Part shown: in pieces, positions 1-10,479 of the stretch
Layout of the letters: the number at the start of each line of letters is the position of its first letter
How positions within the stretch are numbered: the stretch's first letter is position 1
Assembly (NCBI GenBank): GCA_018806985.1
Contig: JADANN010000122.1
Span: 726,501 to 790,500 of the forward strand
Length of the DNA: 64,000 nucleotides
Direction of reading: 5' to 3'
Source: Angiostrongylus vasorum
Lineage: Eukaryota; Nematoda; Chromadorea; Rhabditida; Metastrongylidae
Notes under the pieces: generated by a model
What the model was told of the DNA's origin: nothing
The model's database searches: none
Seen by the model: the letters and a program-made list of their open reading frames with translations, nothing else
Made by a program: the position numbers and the translations under genes

Positions 1-369
1 GTAATTAAACCGGATCATCGAGTGAGTCATACTACACCACCATGTCATCGATTCTATGCTCTTTATACCTTTGGAAATTTGAATTAAAAGTAATAGAAAT
101 AGTTCATACCTTCTCAAGTTGGTTTTTTCATTCCCCTGAATGCCTAGCTGTAGTCACTTTCTAACGTGTGGAATACTATTATAACTCCAAGTATATTGTA
201 CTTTCTCTCAATTTCTTCCCTTTTTTCTTTTTTTTCTTCCTCTTTTTCTAATTAGGTGATTGCATTCGAAGTGATTTTGACTGCTGATCTTTGTTAAGGA
301 AGCAAGCTTATACATCGCATTGGGAAATAAACTGTTAATGAACAAAAACACGTCAAGAAGAATATTTCA
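1..369. other. Upstream region of the first gene, no coding feature seen
   Basis: I see no exon with a convincing frame here. The stretch at about 205-255 is a long pyrimidine tract on the plus strand, which suits sequence ahead of an acceptor or a promoter-proximal region of the gene that starts at 380. No TATA box or known regulatory motif is identified. Confidence 0.4.
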
Positions 370-376
370 TTTTAGT
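366..376 (+). promoter_or_regulatory. Putative spliced-leader trans-splice acceptor
   Basis: The sequence TTTCATTTTAG ends at 375, four bases before the ATG at 380. In nematodes such a pyrimidine-AG site directly upstream of a start codon commonly receives the spliced leader. This supports 380 as the start rather than the upstream in-frame codons from 320. It is inferred from sequence only. Confidence 0.45.
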
Positions 377-379
377 GTG

Positions 380-1272
380 ATGAGGTCCGCTGCAGTGCTC
401 ATTGCTGTGGTCTCATTTTCACTCGCCTGTGACATCATTGTTCACGTGAAGTCCGATACTGAGAGGAAATTCGGAGCTCAGGTGACTGCCAGTAATGGGA
501 AAAAGAGCGAAAGGTAGGTTAAAAAGACAGCAGAGGAAGGTATAATTTCTTGAAAACTTTAATCGTTTAGTTCTTAAATCATTGAAGTGCCTGATAATCT
601 GGTACAGGGCGTACATGTCGTCTCTTAACTAACTTCTCAACACAGAGATCTGTGTGAAGAATAACGGTTAATGTTTTGATATTATGCTCATCTTATACTT
701 GTCCACTCCTGCTCGAGTAAGATGCTCCAGTCCCACAAGAATGTATCATTGTTGCTTACCATTATTATTATCATTTTTTGCTACCAAAATGTAAGGGCGC
801 GTGTGGTGCAGTGGTCGATGACGCCCTGCAATACACACTTGGTATCGATCTCCGCGCCCATGGCCCACCAAGCCTACCATCCCTTCAGGGTCGGCAAATT
901 GATACCAGACTTGTCTTGAGAATAGCAGCACTGGTTCGATACATCGGTATGCTACTGCGAGTCATTGCAATGGCCAAATATGCATTCAATCTCCTCCAAA
1001 CGATGCTGGATGAAGTCGAATGCACGGCGCATCCCTCAAGGACTGATCAACGTCGAAAGCTTTACCCTTTATTCTATCCTTTACCGAAATGTGCAAGAAA
1101 ACCCTTTCTTTCTATCAAATCTAGAAATGCCTCTAAGAAAGCTCATTGTAAGCTTTCCCTCGTTAATAATTAAAAGAATTTTGCTATAGTGAAAAATTCG
1201 TTGTAGTGTGTGTTAGGCCACACAAGTCTTTTGATTCACCCTTATGCCACATCTCAACAAGCCTTTATACAC

Positions 1273-1312
<40 letters not shown>

Positions 1313-3358
1313 TAATAGTAATAATAATTTAACTGGCGAAAATTGATGTAAAAATCTATGCACAGCAGGATAAAAAGCAACGTCGTTCAGTAGACGGAAG
1401 CAGTGTGCGTACGAAACTGTACTGCTTGTAACGTAGAGGCTTGTGCAATAGATTTATGAGATCTGAAGAAGTATCATACAAATACTGTTTACGTGATTAG
1501 ATAGCTTAACAATTAAGGGTATAGTTCATGGGACAAAAAAGTTTTGAGAATATTTGAGCAATATCGAACCTGATGGTGTGACGGTAATCGTGCGTGAAAT
1601 GGATGGAGAATGTCGCAAGGTCGTGCCATCCGGCAATACTAAGCTGCGCAATGCTTATGCATTGTTATGGGTAGTCGGCCAGTGCGCAGGTCTTTTGCCA
1701 AGTGAATTGAAATAGCATAGGTGACGGAAGTAAATTCCACTAACGAAAACACACACTCAGTGGAAGAAACGCTTGATATGACGAAGGATAGAAAACATTC
1801 ACAGAGAATGCCCTGAGAAAAAAGACCATAATTGCTTTTCTCTCTACTTGGACGTTTGTACACTTGGATGGCCCATCTTCACTGGTTGTGCCGTCTCAGC
1901 ACAATTTCCATTCGTTTCTCTCTCGTGCACTCGTCGTCAATGGTGGCTGTCCACCTTGAATAGGGTGACGCCGCGAGGTCCATTTCGTAGTCCTGAAATC
2001 GTTTCCACCTGTGGATGTGGATGGTTATAAGGATCACCGTTTGGGTGTTCTCCCAATGGGACGCCTGCGTTCTGTCTTTTCATATGTCATCCGTCCTTAT
2101 TATTATGTGAGCGATAGAAGTGTGTTTCGCTATCGATGTGTGTTTTCTTAAATCCCTAAGACGAGAAAGGTTTAGAACAGCTGAGCTTGGCATTCTGACT
2201 GGATGTTGTGAGTGCCGGTTATATTTCAGGGACATTTTTTTAAGCGCTCTGTGGGTGATGCGCAGATTTTCGACGTGACTGAAGTATCAGCGCACATATC
2301 TGCAGCGTAACAGAGTGCTAAGCAGACTGTTAGATTGAAAAAAGTGAACGTGGGGTTTGGGTTTGTTAGTGGTTGGTAGATTCTTTGAGAGGCTAAATGT
2401 GGCCCATGCTGTTTGCCTTTTTTCTGTATAATTCTTGTTTCATGTTGTTCTCAACGTTCTTTAAGCCTTCAAGGTACACGTATGAGGTGGTCTCTTTAAT
2501 GAGAGAACCATCCAGTTCGATTACTCAACCTCGCGCTATGGGCTCCTCAAGAACTCGATTCTCATGCTTCTTCTGCGCGTCGTTGGTATTCCTCGAATAT
2601 ATGACGACAGCGTCAATGTTTTACAGGAATTTCTCCTTCCTCCTTCAATATGCAAGCCTTTCTGGTCCCAATGAAGCCACTTCATTATCCATGGCAGTGA
2701 GGCTGTAAACAGCCTTGCGAGATACTGTCACCTTTTTTAGACTCCTTTTCCTATAAGAATGGTAAAGGGTCGAAGGAAAAGCTGTAGTTTATACAGCTCT
2801 TCCATTTTTCTACAGGGTATATATAAACTGGGAGAACTGGTTCTCTTTGATCCCAAGTATTATGGTTTTTGGAAAGCGTACTTCGACAAACATCCAACTT
2901 GTAGGATTACGTGTGACTCCATTTTCGCATGGGGGGCGGTGTTGACTAAAGTGAAAACAGATTTATGAAATAGGTAGTGATGACCCAAAGGTATCCTGTC
3001 GATGGCTCACGTAGATAAAAGATGAAAGACAGGATGAAAAATAAACGAAAACAAACTTCCACACAAAGCCGTTTTGGAATAGAAAGTGATCTATTGACTG
3101 GAAGAGGATGTTGTGATGTTATTTTCTAGATGGACTTTCACAAAGAAACTTCAAAAGACCTTCCAACAGAAAGCCGATGAGTGTGGTCTAAAAGACTGGG
3201 AGATCGCCACTTTCGACGAAAATGGGAAAGTTGCCCATACCGTCAAGGTCAAGTTGGACGGAATTGGTCGAGTGCTTTATAACGTCGGTGATGACTTGAA
3301 GCCAGTGCAAAAGAGTCGTCAAGGAGCGATTTGCAAAGGAGAATGTGCACCACTGTAA
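380..3358 (+). CDS. Small secreted nematode protein, two exons
   Basis: Exon 1 is 380-513 and exon 2 is 3130-3358. The donor is AAG|GTAGGT and the acceptor is TTTTCTAG|A; the split codon joins as AGA and the frame stays open to TAA at 3356, giving 120 residues. Residues 1-17 (MRSAAVLIAVVSFSLAC) look like a cleavable signal peptide. The mature part is basic and hydrophilic, with the segment KKSERWTF across the junction, an invariant-looking DECG, and a C-terminal CKGECAPL that could form a disulfide. I read this as an extracellular nematode-specific protein; I do not recognise a named family and assign no function. The 2.6 kb intron carries a SINE-A copy and an RTE-B remnant. An AATAAA lies 16 bases after the stop. 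The frame, signal peptide, splice phase and polyadenylation signal agree, so the model is one of the best in the window. Confidence 0.75.
796..1080 (+). repeat. SINE-A copy (tRNA-derived SINE), intronic
   Basis: This copy contains a box A-like GTGCAGTGG and a box B-like GGTATCGATC about 45 bases later, followed by the family body with CCAGACTTGTCT and GATCAACGTCG near the 3' end. The same order of blocks recurs at 10229, 15018, 36247 and 52549. It sits inside the intron of the secreted-protein gene, same strand. Working family name is mine. Confidence 0.75.
1273..1329. repeat. (AAT)n microsatellite
   Basis: About twelve near-perfect AAT/ATA units, decaying at the right end into GATAATAGTAATAAT. 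Located in the intron of the first gene. Confidence 0.9.
1850..2960 (-). mobile_element. RTE-B non-LTR retrotransposon remnant (3' reverse transcriptase part)
   Basis: Read on the minus strand, broken frames give a chain typical of the C-terminal half of RTE-type reverse transcriptase: a segment like IKETTSYVYLEG (about 2500), then a long run matching the post-polymerase region. Frameshifts and stops are frequent, so it is inactive. The terminal ~60 bp (1850-1915) matches the ends of the R370 repeats elsewhere in the window. Family call rests on recognised motif order, not on an alignment run. Confidence 0.6.
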
Positions 3359-3373
3359 ATCCATACTGTGGCT

Positions 3374-3379
3374 AATAAA
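3374..3379 (+). terminator. Polyadenylation signal of the first gene
   Basis: AATAAA, 16 bases after the TAA stop at 3356-3358. A short 3' UTR is usual in nematodes. Confidence 0.65.
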
Positions 3380-3950
3380 TTTTCAGCAAATCCAGGACAA
3401 AAATCGCAAAGAAATTATAAACTTATTAGGAACTCATTATCAAAGTGAAGCCAAAAACATGGCTTTAATCGTATTGAAAAGCCTCAAAAGCCCTCAAGAG
3501 CACAGCGACATACTAGTGAAAAGCCCTCAACTGAGATTTCTCTTGCTTTCTACGTTTTCGTAATGTATTCGTTCCCTTGTTTAAGCAAGAACGCGATTAC
3601 TCTTCAACGATATTGTTGCTTTGCTACAGCAATACATAGCAGCTTTTCTAAAAGTTCTAACATAAGAAATCCCTAGTCTATTCCTCTTAGGTGCTAAGTT
3701 CAGTTCCGGACAGCGACAACTTTCATAGAGTAAAGCTTTTGCTGACAGATATTGTACACGTGGGCAACGGTATCTAATGTTAACAACTCTATATTAGATC
3801 GGTTCCCAAAATGAAGACTTCTACTGGCAAGCATCTTTACTGTACCCATAAGCCTTTTTCAGCCGTAAGTACAACTTGTTGACGTGAGACATACACACCT
3901 TCACTTATCTCGGCAATGGGAGTTCTCATTATCACTTAAATCTTTTTCGA

Positions 3951-4130
3951 ATGCACTTCACTCTTTTCCTGATCCACCTACTCATTCTGACGTGCTTTTG
4001 TTTCTGTTTCCAAATAATTTCTTCAGATTTTAATTATGAGATAAATTTCAGACATCCTGGATATATTTGGAAAGGTGTCGTTCCTCTGTGTTGGGTTCCG
4101 AAAGTCATCGATGTTATTTTCTGTAGATAA
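3951..4130 (+). CDS. Candidate 59-residue secreted peptide (or overlapping spliced alternative)
   Basis: An uninterrupted frame from ATG at 3951 to TAA at 4128 encodes a strongly hydrophobic N-terminus (FTLFLIHLLILTCFCFCF) followed by a polar/aromatic tail with two cysteines (PLCWVP and FCR). That is what a small secreted or membrane-anchored peptide looks like. A competing model is equally visible: an exon with ATG at 3812 ending at a perfect GTAAGT donor (3866), joined in phase to an acceptor AAATTTCAG at 4053, ending at the TAG just before 4127. Only one, or neither, can be right. No homologue is recognised. Chance is a real alternative because the region is pyrimidine-rich. Confidence 0.35.
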   Translation: MHFTLFLIHLLILTCFCFCFQIISSDFNYEINFRHPGYIWKGVVPLCWVPKVIDVIFCR

Positions 4131-4139
4131 GAGTGCTGT

Positions 4140-5400
4140 GAGGACATTTTATGAAGTATGCACAGGGGTTCTTAGCCCATCAATTGCTCGATGGTTTTGT
4201 TGAGAATTCTGAACATAGCCCATACTGCATCGATTTTTTTAATTTTTGCACTGATACAGGTAGTCGCCGCGGGTGTGGATTTCTTCATTTCAGTGAATTT
4301 TCGTCGGTGCACATGGCCGACGATAATGCCTCCGGGTGGCCTGATAGAGCGTTGAGACGGACAGCTACACCTTCTCACTCTCCAGCGGTACTTATATGTC
4401 GCTAATTCAAACCATCAGATTTGAACGTCTTTTCAAAAAGATCGCTTCTTATTATTCTCAACTTGGTCTTCTATGCCCTTACTTTTCACTCCGCATTTCA
4501 GAACAGTTGCCCATTTCTACTGATAAAACACGATCGCACAGGTATCGTTAGAAAACTGAAAGCTACATCTTGAAATCCTTATAACACAGTGGTAACAGAA
4601 GCTTTCTGGATAGTTAATCATGGGATGGCCTGCAAAATATTAAAATATTTTCGCAGTTCTAGTAGTTTGCCTTGACTAAGATTTCACAGCCATCATTCAA
4701 TGATTACACAAATCTTTCAAGAGGCGTTCATTTAACAAACACTTGTGTGCCACATTGTTCCTGCTCCAGCGAAATGCACCTCTAATAAATATATTTTTTA
4801 TTGGGAGCTAGTATTGGTGCAAAAAAAAAGGTAAGAAAGTAATTGGTGCAACAAATAGCTTTCTCGACGACTGTGATGAAAGTGGGAAATTATAAAGGCG
4901 TAGGGCAATTTCTTTCTCGTCTCGCTATGATCATGTTTGCGCTAAACTTCACTTTTGATGAATGAACACTACTATTTCAAGTTGCTTAAGCAGATCCTAT
5001 CTACAGAGAGCTGCAGTAATAGTTGAACACCAGACCCATTTAGCTGTCAACTGGTCAATCGGTAATCATTTTTTTGCGGCACAACTCTGACAGAACGGCT
5101 GACACCACGTGACGCTGTTCTTATCTGTGCAAAACGACGCACCACGGTCTTTCGTATGACTTCACTAGAGTCCAGTGAAGCTTTCTTCTACTTGAAAGTT
5201 GTGCAGCAAAAAGAGTTTCATCCATGCTGTTTTTACCACGTTTTTAATCTCTGTTTGACGACAGTTAGACCTTCGGTGTGCTTTTCGTTTAGATTAGATC
5301 TGTGGGAATCAAATACTGTCTAAATCAAATAAATATTGCGGTTGCTCTCGGTATAGACCTGAATAAGAAAAGCGGTAGTTTTCTTCCTTCCTCATCCTGA
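4140..5400. other. Mostly non-coding stretch with weak exon signals
   Basis: No gene can be supported. A mini-exon with a CATTTCAG acceptor (about 4500) and GTATCG donor (about 4551), plus a downstream TTTTCGCAG acceptor near 4656 and an AATAAA near 4783, could be the end of a plus-strand gene. The open parts are too short to trust. At 4155-4400 both strands are open in GC-richer sequence, which often marks an old repeat here. Confidence 0.3.
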
Positions 5401-5599
5401 CTCATAAATCACAGCTATCTTAAAGGAAACGTGGAATGACATGTCACTGCTTCGCTGTAATTCCAGAAAATCCATATTTGCGTATTGCGCCATACATTCG
5501 ACTCCATTGACAACATTGTAAACATAACAATAAAAAATAAACAAACAAACAAAGATTTGTTAACAAACACAACTTTATCGTGTTCGTACGACTGCGAAG

Positions 5600-5720
5600 G
5601 CACCATATCGAGATCACAAACAACTGTGAACCACCAACTCGGATCATCGGCTCTGATGAAGACGAAGACGTCGAAACGCTAGCCGATATAAATATCTTTA
5701 TCAACCTTCTCTAAGCTCAA
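5600..5720 (+). repeat. PLE terminal-repeat fragment
   Basis: Contains the block GATGAAGACGAAGACGTCGA followed by an AACGCTAGCC-like run, which recurs at 8765-8860 and, inverted, at 12345, 52080 and 62210. In this window that block belongs to the ends of Penelope-like elements. No coding part of the element is present here. Confidence 0.5.
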
Positions 5721-6521
5721 AAAATTCAGAAACATATTGCAGAAATAATTGAATTACCTGGTCTACACAATGGCTCACGTGACTTACCGATGTATCTAGA
5801 ATGTTTTAATCTCACCATACAAGTTTTGCACCAATGCACCAACTCTGGAGCCATGGAGAGCTTTATTTGCTTGGAGTGTGGGCCGAACAAGGGATATCAG
5901 GCAGAGCAATTTCTCTAAGCAACACTTGCCTACTCTAACATAATCTCAATCGAAAACAAACAATCCTGTCCGGCCACTATAAAATTCCACACTGGTCGAA
6001 TTTGAAAAGCAAATTTCTTTCCAGAGTTTCAGTTCTGCACATGCGTTTTTGGTTTCTGACATTTTTTTATTACGAAAAACACTTAAATAACAACAACATG
6101 AGGTAGCATATTAAAGCGTGCTAACACCGGATTTTGGAATGTACACCAATCAGCGACAGGTTTAACAATTTTCTTTGTAAGCATCCAGGTAAAAAAAGCA
6201 TGAAGAAGCTCTGGTTATACTCGCAGCACACACCTGATGCCCAAGTCACAAAAGCAGATTTCTCTCGTTTTCTCGTTTATACACATAAGTACAAATATGC
6301 CACCACATCCCTGAACAACGAAAAAACTTGGCGGGTTCTGCGAATGCGAAAAATTCTGCGAATGGATCCATTGCACGAAACTATCGGTTTACTTCTTGAT
6401 TAGCGTCATTGTAGTAGTTATTTACAATAACATAATGAAAATTAAGGATGATGATAGTGACTGAGGGATTATGGTAACAAAAAGTGAAACCATATTGCTA
6501 CAGATAACAAATCAAAGGGTT

Positions 6522-6901
6522 TCAGCTTATTGAAGCTAACGCCGGATTACTTGATCGGACGTGCGGAAGTGCCTTTTCTAAAGCAGCCATTTCAATATCA
6601 GGAAGTGACTCGGGTGTTTCACAATGACCCAACATCCTGAAAAAATTTTAAGTATAAACTTCTGCCGAAGTAGTCACAGCGTGTTCATGTCACTTGACTC
6701 GTTGCAGTACCACAAACGAAATAGCTGCTACCTAGGAGGCCACTCTGCGATTTCGCTTCTCGTGCTATCATTGATGCTGTGTTGACTGGCAGCGATGTTT
6801 ACTATAGTGCTTCTTCGTCTAAAGAAGAAATTTAAAGGGTTTAAAGTGTCTGAAGTGCCTGTGTTTGAGTTGTAAAGACAGATTGGCTGCATTGAGCTCA
6901 T
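6522..6901 (-). CDS. Hypothetical 94-residue protein, two exons
   Basis: On the minus strand exon 1 runs 6901-6732 from ATG and exon 2 runs 6636-6522 to TGA. The donor is CCTAG|GTAGCA and the acceptor is the textbook TTTTTTCAG|G; the split codon joins as AGG and the total is exactly 95 codons. A possible spliced-leader acceptor (CACAATAG) lies six bases before the ATG. The protein lacks a signal peptide. It has a basic patch (FFFRRRSTI, residues ~25-33) and an acidic/helical C-terminus (SLPDIEMAALEKALP). It could equally be the 3' end of a larger gene, since an upstream exon could join at the same AG. I recognise no family. Both exons show coding-like codon use and neither resembles the mobile elements nearby. 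Confidence 0.55.
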
Positions 6902-7159
6902 TTTTTTCTATTGTGAATAGGTTTCTATTTGATTATATCAAATGATACTTCTCAGAATGCCTCGAGCATATTGTTCTGCCTTTTTTATTCCTTTCCCTTC
7001 AGGATACTCATTTTTTCCTTCTTTATGTAACCCGATTTCACACATTGTACGGATTCAAGCACTTCTTTGATTCGGTTCGCTCATCCGTCCACCATGAAGT
7101 TCTTCCAATTTCCGTGTTGGTTCGCCATTTACATCGTTACTTTGTTTTCTTTACTTTAT

Positions 7160-7535
7160 TTTATTTTATTTTGAATCGTCTTAACGTCTACTGTGCGGAT
7201 CCCAGCACTTCTCACGTTCGATTCGTTTCCTTGCATCCATCGTCCACGAAGGTCTTCCAAGTTTTTACGTGTGGCTTCGGTTGCTGCTCGAGGATTTTTC
7301 ATTTCATCTTGAATGTCGTAGAATGTTGGTCAAGCAATTCTCCCTAGAGTCTCGAGATAGCCGGGCTGGAGCGTTCCCATTTGGATTGCAAAGAGTGATT
7401 TTTTCACCAGACAAGCCCGGTACGAATTTCATAACCCCGGAGGGATGAGAGGCGTGGTTGGCCCAGAACGAAATCGAACTAACACCATGTTCGTGATGAC
7501 GGATATCACTACCACTGCGCTATCCGCCCGTTTTC
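7160..7535 (-). repeat. SINE-D copy
   Basis: Read on the minus strand it opens with a tRNA-like head: box A-like GGATAGCGCAGTGG and box B-like GTTAGTTCGATTTC, the latter a close fit to GGTTCGANTCC. The body contains AAGCCTCTCATC-type and CGGGCTTGTCT blocks and matches the plus-strand copy at 13505-13850 along its length. The 5' flank on the plus strand (7140-7175) is a TTTTA-rich simple repeat, which would be the element's 3' tail. Confidence 0.65.
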
Positions 7536-7866
7536 TTTGTTAGCATCGATAAGTACCGTTCGAGCTTATTTTCCTTCGAACTCCAGAATAGCTCCACCAG
7601 ATCCTTGAGGTTTTCACCACAGGCAATCGCTAGCAATTGTGAATTGCATTTGTATTTCCTCCATGCATTTCTGGTATTCATTTGTACACTTGAGGGAATG
7701 GAGATTTGTATAATTCAGGCAAGGTTCAAACCACAGGCTTTGCGTGTATTATTGCACGACATCTCTAACCAGTGTGTTTCGCGAATACATTTCTAGCTAT
7801 TACCATTTTAGCGTTTTCAGTGGAAATCTCTCCTTTGAAAGGCAAATTTTGAGCAAAGAAGACAAT

Positions 7867-8049
7867 TTACCTTAACTCCAATGAACTGACGCTGAGTGTA
7901 GAATTGATTGTGGAATTTTGACTAGACGCCAGCTGAACGTAACTGCATCGGCGAGGTGCAGCACGAAGCCGATCCACTAGCGCAGCGACAAGAATCGTCC
8001 ACGCCCGACACGCTTCCGGAAAACCGCGCACGCAGTCCTGAAATGCCAT
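7867..8049 (-). other. GC-rich open frame, probably an old repeat
   Basis: A 60-codon minus-strand frame rich in Arg, Ala and Cys (for example RLRAAPRRCSYVQLASS) stands out from the AT-rich surroundings. No splice sites or signal peptide support a gene. In this window such GC-rich open patches usually turn out to be SINEs, and GCTGCGCTAGTGGATCGG inside it resembles a box A. I cannot settle it. Confidence 0.3.
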
Positions 8050-8334
8050 TATTTTTTGGAATAAAAAGCGAATTTTGTTTGAATAGTCAGTATTGCTGGA
8101 ATTCCAGGCAAAGTAGAGCAGAAAAAGTACTATTTCTTTTATTAGGTCCCAACCATTTTAGCTCGATTAGTTTAAGCTCAATACCTATGAAAGGAATAAA
8201 CGTAGTTAAATAATGATATAAGATGAATGTTCACTCTGTGCTGGAAATGAACACTAAATGTGGTAGTATATAATCCGTGGTAGTATATAATTTGATACAA
8301 TAATAGAATAGTATGTAAAATAATGTAATAAAGC

Positions 8335-8690
8335 TGCGCCACGGAGGCCCTTGTTCTGCGTTTCTCCCAGCTAGTTTTTTCTATCAACCAGTGCCATCAG
8401 CAATCGCCCTGAACTGAGTTCAACTCCGAAGTGGACTCCTCAGATCAATCCCGTTGACGGGTGATTGCTGATGGCACAGGTTGATAGAAAAACTAGCTGA
8501 TAGGAACTCAGAGCAAAGGCCTCCGTGGCGTAGCGTGTAATGCGCGATCCCTCAGGGAAGGAAAATCGTGGTTCCATCTGGCGCCAGGTCCAAATTTTGC
8601 GAATATCTCAGCATCGTTGTGGTTGATTTCGCGTAATACCCTGCCGTGAAGATTGTTGTAGGTACTAAATAAAAAAAAGGTAGTGTAAGA
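8335..8690 (+). repeat. SINE-B copy with inverted-repeat left half
   Basis: The right part (8510-8690, +) has a tRNA-like head with TGGCGTAGCG and GTGGTTCCATC, then the family tail TTTTGCGAATATCTCAGC. Bases 8337-8410 are the reverse complement of 8463-8535, so the element folds back around a ~50-base loop centred near 8435. The arms include the shared block GCCATCAGCAATC. Other SINE-B copies (45785, 55605) are built the same way. Confidence 0.65.
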
Positions 8691-8749
8691 CAAATAATAT
8701 ATAGTATATACTAATATTTAATGTTATTTTTTTAAAATGCTTTTACACT

Positions 8750-8862
8750 TTAATACTTTATACAACTCGGATCTCTGGCTCTGATGAAGACGAAGACGTC
8801 GAAACGTTAGCGAAATAAAAGTTATTTATTAGCCTCGTGTAAGCTGAACATTTAAAATACGT
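8750..8862 (+). repeat. PLE terminal-repeat fragment
   Basis: Carries GATGAAGACGAAGACGTCGA and the following GAAACGTTAGC run found at other Penelope-like ends. The preceding 8690-8745 is a TA-rich stretch with repeated TATATAGTATATAC. Confidence 0.5.
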
Positions 8863-8932
8863 TGATTATTTTAATGCCGAGGTTCAATGACAGCCGATTC
8901 GAAAATTTTTTTGGTACTCACTAAATCTGGTT

Positions 8933-9210
8933 TTAATCTGAGTGAAATGGAACTGGTTTTGTTTTGATCGCCAGTCGAAGACACCTGTAGCAGTGTCGAA
9001 AAAAGCAACAGTTGATTGAACCATGTAGAGAGTTGTAAATATTATATGTCACATTGGGTAAAGAGCTGAACCCCTCTATCAATACCACATTGTCACATTA
9101 TGACGCTGCTGCACCACTACTACTCTATCTTCTGCGGTATCGTCGTGGATCGAACGAACGGCAGTAAAGTCGCCACCCTTGTCTTCACAAGCACCTATGC
9201 CATCTTACGT
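8933..9210 (-). CDS. Hypothetical protein fragment, two candidate exons
   Basis: The downstream exon is 8984-8933 and ends in TAA. It joins in phase (TG|G) to an upstream open segment ending at 9086 at an ATGTG|GTATTG donor; the acceptor is CTGCTACAG. The joined protein reads through a polar segment (EDRVVVVQQRHNVTMW) into a short basic C-terminus (CLRLAIKTKPVPFHSD). The 5' boundary of the upstream exon is unclear: its frame is open back to about 9207 but no strong acceptor or ATG is visible. An alternative use of the second exon ends at a perfect GTGAGT donor at 8926. No family is recognised. It could also be an unrecognised transposon fragment. Confidence 0.3.
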
Positions 9211-9499
9211 GGCTTTCAACATGGAGCATCTGCTCAATGCATCAGAATTTTAGTGAATTGGTTCGGTTAAATACAGTAGTTTGAGTTAGTTGTCAGACCA
9301 GAATAATTACTAGTTCGAGATAGAATGCTTGACTTTGTAATAGTTCGCCACGCGGAGTTTTTGATGTTTACACGGAGCAAATCTTTTGATGCTTGTGATA
9401 GTGAGTTATAACAGTTTGTAGTAATGATAGCAATACAGTATTAAACGGACCCGAAGGCCGACTTTCTTTTAACCTCGATATTGATCAATAACTCACTAT
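9210..9499. other. No feature recognised
   Basis: AT-rich sequence between a possible minus-strand exon and the PLE fragment. No frame, repeat or promoter motif is convincing. Confidence 0.4.
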
Positions 9500-10232
9500 T
9501 TTTCTTGATGAGCAAACACAAGATTGTTACTATAACTTTATTAGCCCATAATTACTGACCTTTCGGCGGTTTCGCCTTCTTAGCCAGGAAAGGCCAAAAA
9601 TGATTTGCAATCTACTCAGCCAAACTTTCATAACCTCATCAGCTATGAGTCATTACACAATTTTTAATTCGCGTAATAGACAACTTCTTTTATACACACG
9701 CCGTTTTTTTTGTCGCAAATCTTCCAAGTACTTGGTGGTGACCAGCCGCACAGAGTCCTACATAGGTGTGGAATGTGCCTGCTTCAGCTCAGAGAATCAG
9801 TCTGTGGTATGGCGTTAGGTCACGCGTGCTCACAAGACGCTCTTCCTAGCGGTTCATTTTGGACTTTTGGAATTACGCCAAACCGCTTCAAGACTTTTTC
9901 GCGCTGATGACTTGGATTCTTGTGCGAGGATAGCGACTTTTACTTGAAAATCTTCTCCGTTATGACTCTGTGCTCTATGCGCTCCAAGTTTAAATTTACG
10001 GACTAGATGTTCTTTTATACAAACGCTGAGAGGGAATACCACATTATCATACATACTATTTGTCATATATACTCTATTAAGTTTTTTTCTGCTGAGGTTA
10101 TGAGAATGTTTGGCTGAGTAGATTGCATGCCAATTTGACCTTTCCATTATTATGTGGAAGGCGAGACCGAAGAAACGTCAGCTATTCTGTGTTAATAAAT
10201 GCTATAATACCAAACTTGTGTTTGCTCATGGG
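9500..10232 (-). mobile_element. Penelope-like element fragment with inverted ends
   Basis: The minus strand at about 10040-9854 encodes the tail after a GIY-YIG domain in PLE proteins: HLVRKFKLGAH, then NGEDFQVKVAILAQES and ARKSLEAVW. Related copies at 42650-42850 and 37920-38000 carry the same order. Bases 9500-9650 are the reverse complement of 10085-10230 (shared blocks GGCTGAGTAGATTGC, GGCGAAACCGCC and TTGTGTTTGCTCAT). The fragment is therefore a PLE 3' piece held between inverted copies of its own terminal repeat. Reverse transcriptase is absent and the frame is broken, so it is inactive. No YIDD or GIY motif remains in this copy. Confidence 0.65.
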
Positions 10233-10475
10233 CGCGTGTGGAGCAGTGGTCGGAGGGGGCTCTGTAACGCAGACATGGAGTCGATCCGTGCGTCCATGGC
10301 CCACTAAGCCCCTCTTCCCTCCTGGGTGGACAAATTGGTACCAGACTTGTCTGGGAGGATAGCAGAACTGGTTCGGTACATCGGTAGGCCTCCGCGAGTT
10401 ATTGTAAAAGCCAGATATGCATTCAGTCGCTTGATCAACGCCGAGAGCTTTATCCTTTATCCTTTTATCCTGTCT
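10229..10475 (+). repeat. SINE-A copy with internal deletion
   Basis: Box A-like GTGGAGCAGTGG and box B-like GAGTCGATCC lie about 40 bases apart. The body follows, but the segment between CCAGATATGCATTCA and TTGATCAACG is about 60 bases shorter than in the copies at 15018 and 52549, so part of the 3' half is missing. It abuts the PLE fragment directly. Confidence 0.7.
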
Positions 10476-10479
10476 TTGA

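Noticed and set aside
7045..7347. 100-codon plus-strand ORF
   Set aside because: It is largely antisense to the SINE-D copy at 7160-7535 and has no start or splice support.
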